The notes: a model not told the origin generated them from the sequence alone. A DNA stretch of 20,674 nucleotides from Brevibacterium picturae (GCF_030453725.1 NZ_JAKDJU010000044.1:1-20674), one strand, 5' to 3'. Counted from the stretch's first letter, positions 6,916-14,689 are shown. Program-made: numbers and translations.

Positions 6916-7722
6916 TCAGGCGTCCATGGCCGTGTTGCTGAGGACTCCGAGCCCATCGATGGCGATGTCGACACGGTTGCCGGACACGATCTGACCGACG
7001 CCGGCGGGAGTGCCGGTGAGGATGACGTCACCGGGCAGCAGGGTGATGGTCTCGGACAGGTGTTCGATGAGGGTCGGGATGTCGAAGATGAAGTCGGCGG
7101 TATTGCCGTCCTGCTTCAGCTCCCCGTCGACCCAGGAGCGGATGCCGAGGTCGTCGACGTCGAGTTCCGTTTCGATCCACGGACCCAGCGGGCAGGACGT
7201 GTCGAAGCCCTTCGCCCGTGACCACTGCTTGTCGGACTTCTGGATGTCGCGCATGGTCACGTCGTTGCCGCCGGTGTAGCCGAGGACATGGTCGTAGGCG
7301 TTCTCTGCTTTCACACCCTTGGCGACGCGGCCGATGATGACGGCCAGCTCCGCCTCGTAGGAGACGTGTTCGCTGATGGCGGGCAGGCGGATCGGATCAC
7401 CGGGGCCGATCACCGAGGTGTTGGGTTTGAAGAAGGTCAGCGGACTGACGGGCACCTCATTGCCGAGTTCGGCGGCATGGTCGGCGAAGTTGCGTCCCAC
7501 GCCGATGACCTTCGACCGCGGCAGGATCGGGCTGACGAGACGAACATCGTCGAACTTCAGCCGCTCCCCCGTCGACTGGGCTGGCGCGAAGAACGGGTCC
7601 TGGTCGAGAACGGCGAGGCTGAGACCGGACGTGTCCCACGTGCCGTCCTCAATCTGCGGCACGTCGCCTTCGACGACTCCGTATTTGGGTTCATCCTGGT
7701 GCACAAATCTGGCAATACGCAT
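6916..7722 (-). CDS. Fumarylacetoacetate hydrolase family protein
   Basis: The 268-residue product is an FAH-superfamily protein, a group of metal-dependent hydrolases and decarboxylases acting on beta-keto acids such as fumarylpyruvate, 2-hydroxyhepta-2,4-diene-1,7-dioate or oxaloacetate. An N-terminal domain (1-60) is followed by the catalytic domain with VIGVGRNFADHAAELG (72-87), FFKPNTSVIGPGD (97-109), metal ligands Glu123 and Glu125 in SYEAEL and Asp154 in GGNDVT, the DIQKSDKQW loop, and GDVILTGTPAGVG (231-243). All key residues are present. The start is the ATG at 7722, which begins the conserved MRIARF; a TAGACT (7735-7730) ends seven bases before it, as in leaderless actinobacterial transcripts. 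It is upstream of gltX on the same strand, an arrangement that says nothing specific about substrate. Confidence 0.93.
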   Translation of the reverse strand: MRIARFVHQDEPKYGVVEGDVPQIEDGTWDTSGLSLAVLDQDPFFAPAQSTGERLKFDDVRLVSPILPRSKVIGVGRNFADHAAELGNEVPVSPLTFFKPNTSVIGPGDPIRLPAISEHVSYEAELAVIIGRVAKGVKAENAYDHVLGYTGGNDVTMRDIQKSDKQWSRAKGFDTSCPLGPWIETELDVDDLGIRSWVDGELKQDGNTADFIFDIPTLIEHLSETITLLPGDVILTGTPAGVGQIVSGNRVDIAIDGLGVLSNTAMDA

Positions 7723-7795
7723 GTGCCCCAGTCTAGTCAGTCGGCGAGACCACTGGCACACGGGCTTTCTGCGCTTGGGCTGAGACACTTGGGAC

Positions 7796-10657
7796 ATGCC
7801 CGATTCTCGTCCGCCACACTCGTTCGACCTGGAGACCATCGCCGCGGGACTGCCGACCGCGGCACTCATCGACCAGCTGGCGGACTCTTCCGTCGGCAGG
7901 TTCCCCCGCCTGGTCGTCGAGGCCCCACCCGGAACCGGCAAGACCACCCTGGTGCCGCCGCTCATCGCCGAGCATCTGGCCGGGAACCTCACCGGGCGTT
8001 CGGCCGGCCATTCGGACCAGCACCTGTTCGGGCCTGCTGATCCATCCGCCGCTGCGGGGCGGATCATCGTCACTCAGCCGCGACGCATGGCCGCTCGGGC
8101 CGCGGCCAGGCGACTGGCGACGCTGACCGGGACCCGCCTCGGCGAGGCAATCGGGTTCACGGTTCGCGGAGAGTCGCGGACCTCGGCGCGCACGAGGATC
8201 GAGTTCGTGACCACGGGAGTGCTGTTGGCTCGGCTGCTGCGCGATCCTGAGTTGGCCGGTGTCGCGGCTGTCATCCTCGACGAGGTGCACGAGCGACAGC
8301 TCGACACCGACCTGACCTTCGCGCTGTGCCGGGAGCTGGTCGATCTGCGTGAGGATCTTGGCCTCGTCGTCATGTCGGCGACTCTCGATGCCACGATGTG
8401 GGCACGACGGTTGGGATCAGGAGACGGCGCCGAGTCACCCGCAGAGCTGCTGTCGGTTGCAGCGAAGGTCCACCCCCTCGATGTCAGGTGGGCGCCGGCG
8501 AAGCACCGTCCTCTGGACGCACGCGGCGTGACCCGGGACTTCCTCGATCATGTGGCGCGAACGAGTGTTGAAGCTCTGTCGACGCACATCAGCGGGGACG
8601 TGCTCGTCTTCGCTCCCGGCGCCCGAGAGGTCGAGGAGATCGCCACCCGGATCACCCGGTCCCTTCCCGTCGGGTCAGGGACCGAGGTCCACACTCTGCT
8701 CGGCCGCACTCCTGCCCAGGACCAGGATTCGATCCTGCGACCGCATCCCGCCGAGGTGGGCCTTCGTCGCGTGATCGTGTCGACCTCGGTCGCGGAGTCG
8801 GCTCTGACGGTTCCCGGCGTGAGCATCGTCGTCGACTCGGGACTGGCCAGGGGGCCTCGGTTGGACACTCGCCGTGGAATGTCGGGGCTGGTCACGACCC
8901 GCGAGTCCAAGGCGTCGGGAACGCAGCGTGCCGGTCGTGCCTCACGGTTGGGTCCGGGCACGGTCTATCGCTGCCTGTCCGAACCCGATTGGGCGAGCCT
9001 GCCCGAGCACACGCCCGCGGAGATCGCGACCTCCGATCTCACCTCGGCGGTCCTGACCCTCGCCGTGTGGGGCGGCGACACGGACCTGCTGCCGGATCCG
9101 ATGCCGGAGGGCCCGCACCGCCTGGCTGTGGACAATCTCGTGGCGCTCGGGGCGATCGAGCTCGCAGAATCCGAGGATGCTTCGGGCGGTGACGGCAGCT
9201 CGGTGAAGCACGACGCAATCCGAGTCACCCGGTTGGGGCGGGCCATCGCCCGGATTCCGGCCTCCGTGTGGTCGGCGCGCGGTCTCTTCGACGGAGCCGC
9301 AATGCTGTCCCGGACCGCGGCAGCCGAGGCGATCGCTGTGATCGAATCCGACCAGCGTGCCCCTGGCGCCGATCTCGTGGCCACTCTGCGCGAGCTGCGG
9401 CGCAGCAAGGACCGTCGGTTCGCCCAAGATGTGAAGCGCTTCGCCGGATTGGCCGCGGAATTCTCTGATCCGCCGGGCTCAGCCGGGCGCGACTCAGCCT
9501 GGCGCGACTCAGCCTGGCGCGAACCAGCGGTCCACGCGTCGATTCCCCACGGTTCGGCTCGGGGTGATTCTCTGCGCCCCGCTGATCTGGGGCTTGTGGT
9601 TGCCCTGTCCCATCCGCTGCAGATCGGCCGGCTTCGCAATTCCTCGGCGTCGGAATACCTGCTGGCCTCCGGCACGGCCGCGTCGCTGCCGCGGAACTCG
9701 TCTTTGCAGGGCAGTCCATGGTTGGCGATCTCCGATGTCGGGCTTTCCGGGGGACGCGCCGTGATCAGGGCCGCGGCGATCATCGATCAGGACACCGCAG
9801 AGCTCGCGGGCGCCGGGCTGATGGCGACCGAGGAGACTGCGACCTTCGACCAAGGGAAGGTGCGCGCGGTGCGGCGGACCCGCCTCGGCGGCATCGAACT
9901 CACAGCTACGCCGATCAAAGCCGGCGCAGAACTGGCCCGTTCGGCGATCGCGGCGTCGGTGCGTCAGCGCGGCGCTCGTGAGATTCTGCGGCCCAGCGAG
10001 ACATTCGAAGAGCTGCGGTCCCGACTGGGGCTGCTGCACGCCATCTATGGTCCGCCGTGGCCGGATGTGCGATGGTCGCGGCTGTCGCAGACGCTGACCG
10101 AATGGTGCCCGGCCGCCCTGGACCGCATCGCAAGAGGATCCGATCCGAGCAAGGTCGATCTCGTCTCTGCGCTGCGGACTCTCCTGCCTTGGCCGCAGGC
10201 ATCCCGACTCGACGAACTGGTGCCGGTGAGCATTGAAGTCCCCAGCGGTTCACGGATTCGTCTCGACTACCCCGACCCCGATCATGCGGAGTCGGAGTCG
10301 GAGTCGGAGTCGGCATCTGAGTCTGTGCCTGACACAGAGGGTGAGTCGGCGTCGGTCGACGGCGGCACGGCGACTGAGGCGCCGAGTCCCATCCTTGCGG
10401 TCAAACTTCAGGAGTGTTTCGGCTGGCAGACGGTTCCACGGGTGTGCGATGGCCGAGTCCCAGTGGTGATCCACCTCCTCTCCCCCGCCCGCCGGCCGTT
10501 GGCGGTCACCGGCGACCTCGCTTCGTTCTGGGCCAATGCGTATTCACACGTCAGAGCGGAGAACAGAGGCCGGTATCCGAAGCATCCCTGGCCCGAGGAC
10601 CCGCTCACGGCACCCCCGATGCGCGGGACCAAGCGGTCTGGGACAATGAAGCGATGA
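7796..10657 (+). CDS. hrpB: ATP-dependent helicase HrpB (DEAH/DExH family)
   Basis: HrpB proteins are superfamily 2 nucleic-acid-dependent ATPases whose cellular RNA or DNA target is still poorly defined. The 953-residue product has Walker A APPGTGKT at 43-50, TQPRRMAAR at 93-101, motif II DEVHER at 162-167 (Val instead of the usual Ala of DEAH), SAT at 194-196, the second RecA domain with VIVSTSVAES at 326-335 and QRAGRASR at 377-384, then the helicase-associated region and a typical HrpB C-terminus (FGWQTVPRV through PKHPWPEDP, about 875-936). E. coli HrpB is near 810-820 residues; much of the extra length is two low-complexity inserts, GRDSAWRDSAWRE (564-576) and a Ser/Glu run (832-842). 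The ATG at 7796 has only a weak TGGGA upstream. Its stop overlaps the next gene as ATGA. It diverges from the FAA-hydrolase gene. Confidence 0.95.
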   Translation: MPDSRPPHSFDLETIAAGLPTAALIDQLADSSVGRFPRLVVEAPPGTGKTTLVPPLIAEHLAGNLTGRSAGHSDQHLFGPADPSAAAGRIIVTQPRRMAARAAARRLATLTGTRLGEAIGFTVRGESRTSARTRIEFVTTGVLLARLLRDPELAGVAAVILDEVHERQLDTDLTFALCRELVDLREDLGLVVMSATLDATMWARRLGSGDGAESPAELLSVAAKVHPLDVRWAPAKHRPLDARGVTRDFLDHVARTSVEALSTHISGDVLVFAPGAREVEEIATRITRSLPVGSGTEVHTLLGRTPAQDQDSILRPHPAEVGLRRVIVSTSVAESALTVPGVSIVVDSGLARGPRLDTRRGMSGLVTTRESKASGTQRAGRASRLGPGTVYRCLSEPDWASLPEHTPAEIATSDLTSAVLTLAVWGGDTDLLPDPMPEGPHRLAVDNLVALGAIELAESEDASGGDGSSVKHDAIRVTRLGRAIARIPASVWSARGLFDGAAMLSRTAAAEAIAVIESDQRAPGADLVATLRELRRSKDRRFAQDVKRFAGLAAEFSDPPGSAGRDSAWRDSAWREPAVHASIPHGSARGDSLRPADLGLVVALSHPLQIGRLRNSSASEYLLASGTAASLPRNSSLQGSPWLAISDVGLSGGRAVIRAAAIIDQDTAELAGAGLMATEETATFDQGKVRAVRRTRLGGIELTATPIKAGAELARSAIAASVRQRGAREILRPSETFEELRSRLGLLHAIYGPPWPDVRWSRLSQTLTEWCPAALDRIARGSDPSKVDLVSALRTLLPWPQASRLDELVPVSIEVPSGSRIRLDYPDPDHAESESESESASESVPDTEGESASVDGGTATEAPSPILAVKLQECFGWQTVPRVCDGRVPVVIHLLSPARRPLAVTGDLASFWANAYSHVRAENRGRYPKHPWPEDPLTAPPMRGTKRSGTMKR
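9486..9522 (+). repeat. 15-base tandem repeat within hrpB
   Basis: GGCGCGACTCAGCCT occurs perfectly at 9486-9500 and 9501-9515, with a partial third copy to 9522. It encodes RDSAW twice and is in frame. It sits in a linker between the helicase core region and the later HrpB domains. Confidence 0.9.
10289..10312 (+). repeat. Hexanucleotide microsatellite (GAGTCG)4 within hrpB
   Basis: Four perfect GAGTCG units at 10289-10312 encode Glu-Ser repeats, flanked by further degenerate Ser/Glu codons. The frame is preserved for any gain or loss of a unit because each is six bases. Confidence 0.92.
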
Positions 10658-11631
10658 CTCCCACCGCCTCACTGACCGCTGAGCGCACCGACCGCCCCCG
10701 GGCTGTCGGTGCTGATGCTGACGACGCCGGGGCTGCAGGTTCTGGTGGTGCCGCGATCAGCGCACCCACATGGCGCGCTCTGCGTGATGATCACGCCACG
10801 AGGATCGCGATGAGAACGGATGCGCACCTCGCCCGCCGACTCAAGGGCGAGAAGCATCCGGTCGAGGACTTCCTGTTCACCTACTATCCGTTCAAAGCCG
10901 GCCAGCTGGCCAAGTGGAATCCGGGTCCCGACGTGCGACTCGAATTGGCCACGGAGGCCGACCGGAATTATTTCGACCGGCGCTGGTACACGACCAGCTC
11001 ATTGGGCACGGTCGCCGAGGTGGACATCGAGTCCTGGCGCAGAGATCGTGGTGATGGTGCGAAGTTCATCGCCTCCCTGCTCCAGTCGACCCTGCATCGG
11101 GAGGCGAACTTCGGGTGCTTCGGCATCCACGAATGGGCGATGGTCTACAAGCTCAGCGAGGAGCAGCGCCGCCACCAGCAGGTGCCGTTGCGTCTCAGCC
11201 ATGAAGCCACCGATGCCGTCGTCGAGGGCCACCGAATCCAGTGCTCCCACCATGATGCGTTCCGTTTCTTCACCGCACCCGCACGCCCACGCAACACCCT
11301 CCAGCCGACCCGTGAAGACATGGTGGCCACTGAGCAGCCCGGCTGCCTGCATGCGGGAATGGACCTCTACAAATGGGCGATGAAGGTCGGACCCGTCGCC
11401 TCCTCCGACCTCGTCGTCGACTGCTTCGATCTGGCTCTGGACATCCGCACCCTCGATATGGAGGCCTCGCCCTACGATCTGCGCGGCTGGGGCTACGGTG
11501 TCGTCGCCATCGAAACCGCCGAGGGCAAGGCCGAATACATGCAACGGCAGCAAGCCTTCTCCGAACAGGCACAGGCCCTGCGGCGGCGACTCCTCGATGC
11601 CTTGGCTGCGGTCGGGATCCACGCCCGGTAG
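10654..11631 (+). CDS. Conserved actinobacterial protein, often annotated 3-methyladenine DNA glycosylase
   Basis: The 325-residue product starts with about 37 disordered Ala/Asp/Gly-rich residues, then matches a well-conserved actinobacterial family recognised by GEKHPVEDFLFTYY (65-78), GCFGIHEWAMVY (154-165), RIQCSHHDAFRFF (194-206) and the Cys/His-containing CLHAGMDLYKWAMK (231-244). Database entries for this family commonly carry the name 3-methyladenine DNA glycosylase, but I see none of the recognised glycosylase signatures (no helix-hairpin-helix, no AlkA or Tag motifs), so function should be treated as unproven. The conserved His, Cys, Glu and Trp residues would suit a metal or nucleic-acid site. 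The ATG overlaps the hrpB stop (ATGA), giving translational coupling to the helicase. Upstream in-frame sequence lies inside hrpB and is not used. Confidence 0.82.
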   Translation: MTPTASLTAERTDRPRAVGADADDAGAAGSGGAAISAPTWRALRDDHATRIAMRTDAHLARRLKGEKHPVEDFLFTYYPFKAGQLAKWNPGPDVRLELATEADRNYFDRRWYTTSSLGTVAEVDIESWRRDRGDGAKFIASLLQSTLHREANFGCFGIHEWAMVYKLSEEQRRHQQVPLRLSHEATDAVVEGHRIQCSHHDAFRFFTAPARPRNTLQPTREDMVATEQPGCLHAGMDLYKWAMKVGPVASSDLVVDCFDLALDIRTLDMEASPYDLRGWGYGVVAIETAEGKAEYMQRQQAFSEQAQALRRRLLDALAAVGIHAR

Positions 11632-11698
11632 AACCGTCGGGCAGCACACAGTGTGGACCGCGCTGTGCGGCAGGAACGGCTCTGCATAGGATCAATGT

Positions 11699-12772
11699 GT
11701 GCGCGCAATCGTCTATGAAGAGTTCTCTGTCCTCCCCCAGCTGAGAGACATCGAGCCACCCTCCACTCCCGCAACCGGTGTCGTCATCGACGTCGAAGCC
11801 ACCGGCGTCTGCCGCAGCGACCATCATGCCTGGTCGGGCCACGACTCGACGATCACGCTGCCCCATGTGCCCGGTCATGAGCTCGTCGGTCGCATCGCCT
11901 CGGCGGGGCACAAGGTCACGAGCTTCCACACCGGCCAGCGTGTGACCGTGCCCTTCGTGTGCGGCTGCGGTCGCTGCCGCTGGTGCCTGGACGGCAACGC
12001 TCAGGTCTGCCCGGACCAGACGCAGCCCGGGTTCACCCATTTCGGTTCCTGGGCGGATCAGGTCGTCATCCACAACGCCGATGCCAACCTGATCGCAGTC
12101 CCTGAGGAGCTTCCCGCCTCGGCGATGGTGGGACTCGGCTGCCGCTTCGCCACGGCCTTCCACGGTCTGCGGGTGCGAGCCGAACTCCAGGCGGGCGAGA
12201 CGGTCGCCGTGTTCGGCTGCGGAGGGGTGGGGCTGTCGGCGATCATGATCGCCCGGGCCATCGGCGCGCAGGTCGTCGCGATCGACGTCAGCGAGGCCGC
12301 GCTCGACCGGGCCCGCGAACATGGTGCGACGCACACGGTCAACGCCGCGGGCAAGAGCCCCGGAGCTCTGGCCGCCGAGGTGGTCTCCCAGGCCTCGGAC
12401 CAATGCCCGGACGGGGTGGCCGTGAGCGTGGACGGGGTTGCCGTGAGCGTGGACGCTCTGGGGCGTGAGGACACGATCGCCGCCGCGATCGCCTCGCTGG
12501 CCCCCTTGGGCCGTCACGTGCAGATCGGTCTGCTGGCCACACCGCCGGTCGTCGACATGTCACGCGTCATCGGCCTCGAACTCAGCGTCCTCGGCTCCCA
12601 TGGGATGGCCGCGGCCGCGTATCCGGAGATGGTCGAGCTGGTCATCGACGGCAAGCTGCGCCCGCAGGATCTGGTCACGAATGTCATCGGCCTCGAGGAC
12701 GCTCCCGCAGCCATGGATGCCCTCGGCGCGAACACCGGTTCGGGGATGACCATCATCGACCTGGGACGGTGA
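11699..12772 (+). CDS. Zinc-dependent alcohol dehydrogenase (medium-chain)
   Basis: The 357-residue product oxidises alcohols or reduces aldehydes with a nicotinamide cofactor. Catalytic zinc ligands are Cys38, His60-Glu61 (GHE) and Cys148; the structural zinc site is Cys90, Cys93, Cys96 and Cys104. The Rossmann motif is GCGGVG at 173-178, and Asp196 at the end of the next strand favours NAD over NADP. GTG at 11699 is the start, with AGGA (11688-11691) seven bases upstream. Residues 238-244 and 245-251 are an exact duplicate DGVAVSV from a 21-base tandem duplication in the cofactor domain; related proteins would have only one copy, so stability or activity may be altered. It is 67 bases after the preceding gene, possibly co-transcribed, and ends nine bases from the convergent HIT gene. 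Physiological substrate is unknown. Confidence 0.93.
   Translation: MRAIVYEEFSVLPQLRDIEPPSTPATGVVIDVEATGVCRSDHHAWSGHDSTITLPHVPGHELVGRIASAGHKVTSFHTGQRVTVPFVCGCGRCRWCLDGNAQVCPDQTQPGFTHFGSWADQVVIHNADANLIAVPEELPASAMVGLGCRFATAFHGLRVRAELQAGETVAVFGCGGVGLSAIMIARAIGAQVVAIDVSEAALDRAREHGATHTVNAAGKSPGALAAEVVSQASDQCPDGVAVSVDGVAVSVDALGREDTIAAAIASLAPLGRHVQIGLLATPPVVDMSRVIGLELSVLGSHGMAAAAYPEMVELVIDGKLRPQDLVTNVIGLEDAPAAMDALGANTGSGMTIIDLGR
12410..12451 (+). repeat. 21-base in-frame tandem duplication in the alcohol dehydrogenase gene
   Basis: Bases 12410-12430 and 12431-12451 are the same 21-base unit with a single G/T difference in a silent position. Each encodes DGVAVSV. The near identity implies a recent event. 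Confidence 0.93.
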
Positions 12773-12781
12773 TGCGTCGGG

Positions 12782-13216
12782 TCAGCCAGCCCCCAGGGCC
12801 GACCTCATCGAGCCTGCCATCTCCTCGATCAGCTCTGCCTCACCGCGCACGCCGGGTTCGAACGGCAGCCTGAGTCGGTCCTTGGTTGTGTCGCGGTAGC
12901 GCGGGATGACATGCATATGGAAGTGGAACACCGACTGCCAGGCGTCTTTGCCGCAGGAGTTGAGCAGGTTGACCCCGTCGGCACCCCACACGTCGAAGAC
13001 ACGCTTGGCGATGCGCTGCGATTCGATCGCCACGTCCGCGAGATCGGCGGCAGGAATGTCTCGCAGATCCGTGCTGTGCCGTTTCGGGACGACGAGCAGA
13101 TGCCCGTCGGATCCCGGCTGGATGTCCATGAACGCGACGGTCGTCTCCGTCTCCGCGACCGGCGCACTCGGCACATCACCTGCGACGATTCCGCAGAACA
13201 GGCAGTCCTTGCTCAT
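12782..13216 (-). CDS. HIT family nucleotide hydrolase/transferase
   Basis: The 144-residue product is a histidine triad protein of the Hint/FHIT type. These cytosolic enzymes cleave nucleoside phosphoramidates or dinucleoside polyphosphates through a covalent His-AMP. The triad motif is HFHMHV at 98-103, followed by IPRY. CLFC at 5-8 probably binds structural zinc together with a His such as His47 (PKRH). FMDIQPGSDGHLLVVPKRH is the classical N-terminal half. ATG at 13216 lies seven bases after the stop of the cap-like gene, so it is the third gene of a thyX unit. The gene ends nine bases from the convergent alcohol dehydrogenase. The C-terminal tail after residue 110 is longer than in the smallest Hint proteins, as is common in actinobacterial HIT proteins. 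Confidence 0.95.
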   Translation of the reverse strand: MSKDCLFCGIVAGDVPSAPVAETETTVAFMDIQPGSDGHLLVVPKRHSTDLRDIPAADLADVAIESQRIAKRVFDVWGADGVNLLNSCGKDAWQSVFHFHMHVIPRYRDTTKDRLRLPFEPGVRGEAELIEEMAGSMRSALGAG

Positions 13217-13223
13217 CCGATCA

Positions 13224-13802
13224 TCACACCATCACGGCGAGGACGACTCGGGAGTCCTGGCCCGGCCAGCGGCCCAAGAGCAGTCCCGCTTCATTTCCTT
13301 CAGCGGGCGAATCGAGGCTGAGCTCATACAGCATTTCGACGTCTTCGGCACCGGGCAACGGCCCCGTACCCCAGGCGTGAGCGACATCGGTGATCTCTTC
13401 GCCCCTGTTGCCGTCATCGTCGACGCGATACTGCCGTGCCGAGTTATCAGCAGTGGCGATCGCGTGGTCGAGGCGCTGCCGGAAAAGAGGGTCACCCATC
13501 CCGGCGTAGACCCAGCGCTTGCCGAGGATGGAATGCTCCATGGTCGAGATCAGGTGCTCGTCGGCGCCGGCCAGCGGTTCCCCGCGGTAGGTCAGCGGCA
13601 CTTGGAAGACGCGGTCTCCTGAAGCGACGATGTGGATCTCTGCTCCCACCTCGCCGGCGGGATCGTCGAACCGGTAGGAGCTCAGCTGGGACAGCGCCTC
13701 CGGTGTCACATCGGTCCCGGCCGAGCGCTCCTGCTTACTCAGCCAGGCAGAGACGATCTCGAGTTTCCCGGGGTTGATCTGGGCGTTGAAGATGTCAGCC
13801 AT
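13224..13802 (-). CDS. Stand-alone maltokinase N-terminal cap-like protein
   Basis: The 192-residue product resembles the N-terminal cap of actinobacterial maltokinases without any kinase domain. Recognisable elements are MADIFNAQINPGKLEIVSAW at the start, YRFDDPAGEVGAE near 45-57, VPLTYRGEPLAGA, and STMEHSILGKRWVYAGMGDP, a block I associate with the cap family also called CG0192-related or mis-named 1,4-alpha-glucan branching protein. No catalytic motif is visible, so a binding or regulatory role is likelier than enzymatic activity. The start is the ATG at 13802: GGAAGG (13814-13809) is six bases away, and the thyX stop (13806-13804) is one base upstream. The same frame is open further back but would lie inside thyX. 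HIT follows after seven bases. The link to trehalose or glycogen metabolism is inferred from family only. Confidence 0.82.
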   Translation of the reverse strand: MADIFNAQINPGKLEIVSAWLSKQERSAGTDVTPEALSQLSSYRFDDPAGEVGAEIHIVASGDRVFQVPLTYRGEPLAGADEHLISTMEHSILGKRWVYAGMGDPLFRQRLDHAIATADNSARQYRVDDDGNRGEEITDVAHAWGTGPLPGAEDVEMLYELSLDSPAEGNEAGLLLGRWPGQDSRVVLAVMV

Positions 13803-13803
13803 G

Positions 13804-14589
13804 TCATGCCTTCCGGGTCCCGGGGATCCATGCCCCGTCGACCACTTCATAGTCGGAGAAGACCGCTGGGGCCTCTTGGAGCATGGCCTCCCCGATCTTA
13901 TTGAACACGAGGCGGATCTCTTCTTCGGCGCCCTTGGCCGTGCGCATCTCGACGACGTGGCGCAGGGAGCGGAGGTTGGCGGTGTAGACGATCCCGGTGG
14001 CCAGGCCCTCGGGTGCGAAGCGGCGCATGAACGAGGTCATGTGCTTCTTATGGGAGAACTTCGTGCTGGCTTCGTCGAGTTCGAAGTGCTCGGTCATCCA
14101 CTTCTGGTGCTCCTCGAGGGTGTCGAGAACCTTGAGGGAGCGTTCCATGAGCTCCGAATCCTCACGGGCCCACTCGGGGAACCAGAACGGAATGTCGGCC
14201 AGGCGCACGTAGCGCAGAGATTCCTGCGAGAACGCGGAACCGGCACGGTGGCGGATGAGTTCGTGGGTGAGCACCCGTGAGACGTTGTGGAGGACGAAGG
14301 TGAAGTTCGCGTGTTCGAGCACCGAACCGTGCTGGGAGGCGATGACGTTGCCCAGGTACTGGGACGAATCCGTGCGCACGCGGGACACGTTCGGGTTCAG
14401 CCCAGGCTCCCACGAGCGGTAGCACATGCGTCCGGAGAACTCGACGATGTCCTCGGCGTCGGGAGAATCGGCCTCTTCGACACGATCCGCCCAGTCAGAT
14501 CCGCCCACCTCATCGAGATATGTCCTCATCGAATCCCAGTCGATGCTGGGCTTGGCAAGCAGTTCTACTGACGGTTCGACCTGGCGCAT
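13804..14589 (-). CDS. thyX: FAD-dependent thymidylate synthase ThyX
   Basis: ThyX makes dTMP from dUMP using methylenetetrahydrofolate, NADPH and FAD, replacing or supplementing ThyA. The 261-residue protein carries the ThyX motif RHRAGSAFSQESLR at 113-126, matching RHR-x(7,8)-S-x-R, along with FSGRMCYRSW (51-60), LEHANFTFVLHNVSR (91-105) and a C-terminal LRHVVEMRTAKGAEEEIR. Length is usual for the family. ATG at 14589 is chosen because AAGGAG (14599-14594) precedes it; the open frame extends to 14628 without a better start. A TAGGAT at 14633-14628 is a fair -10 with a poor -35, so thyX may have its own promoter in the 100-base gap after membrane protein B. It heads the tight string thyX, cap-like protein, HIT. 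No dapA/dapB neighbours are present in this window. Confidence 0.96.
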   Translation of the reverse strand: MRQVEPSVELLAKPSIDWDSMRTYLDEVGGSDWADRVEEADSPDAEDIVEFSGRMCYRSWEPGLNPNVSRVRTDSSQYLGNVIASQHGSVLEHANFTFVLHNVSRVLTHELIRHRAGSAFSQESLRYVRLADIPFWFPEWAREDSELMERSLKVLDTLEEHQKWMTEHFELDEASTKFSHKKHMTSFMRRFAPEGLATGIVYTANLRSLRHVVEMRTAKGAEEEIRLVFNKIGEAMLQEAPAVFSDYEVVDGAWIPGTRKA

Positions 14590-14689
14590 GGCTCTCCTTG
14601 TGCAGGGTATGGCTTGATTGATTCCCAATCCTACAGATCAGATCGCCGAGGTGGTCGACCGCCTGCGAGGAATGCTTGCGCAGGTGCAA

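Noticed and set aside
5535..6941. 468-codon plus-strand open frame opposite gltX
   Set aside because: Antisense to gltX, whose HIGH and KMSKS-type motifs are on the other strand; no ribosome site and no recognisable domain.
6825..7031. N-terminal extension of GltX with Pro/Arg/Thr repeats
   Set aside because: The frame is open but overlaps the FAA-hydrolase gene and is built from a 15-base tandem repeat; GAAGGA just before the GTG at 6824 marks the real start.
6916..8073. Longer start for the FAA-hydrolase, back to 8073
   Set aside because: The extension would run through the start of hrpB on the other strand and lacks family similarity; the conserved MRIARF begins at 7722.
10289..10312. 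Repeat array considered as CRISPR-like
   Set aside because: It is a contiguous hexanucleotide microsatellite within a coding region, with no spacers and no cas genes anywhere in the window.
10414..10653. Longer start for the gene after hrpB
   Set aside because: It would lie entirely inside hrpB in another frame, opposite in conservation to the HrpB C-terminal domain; ATG at 10654 forms a normal ATGA overlap.
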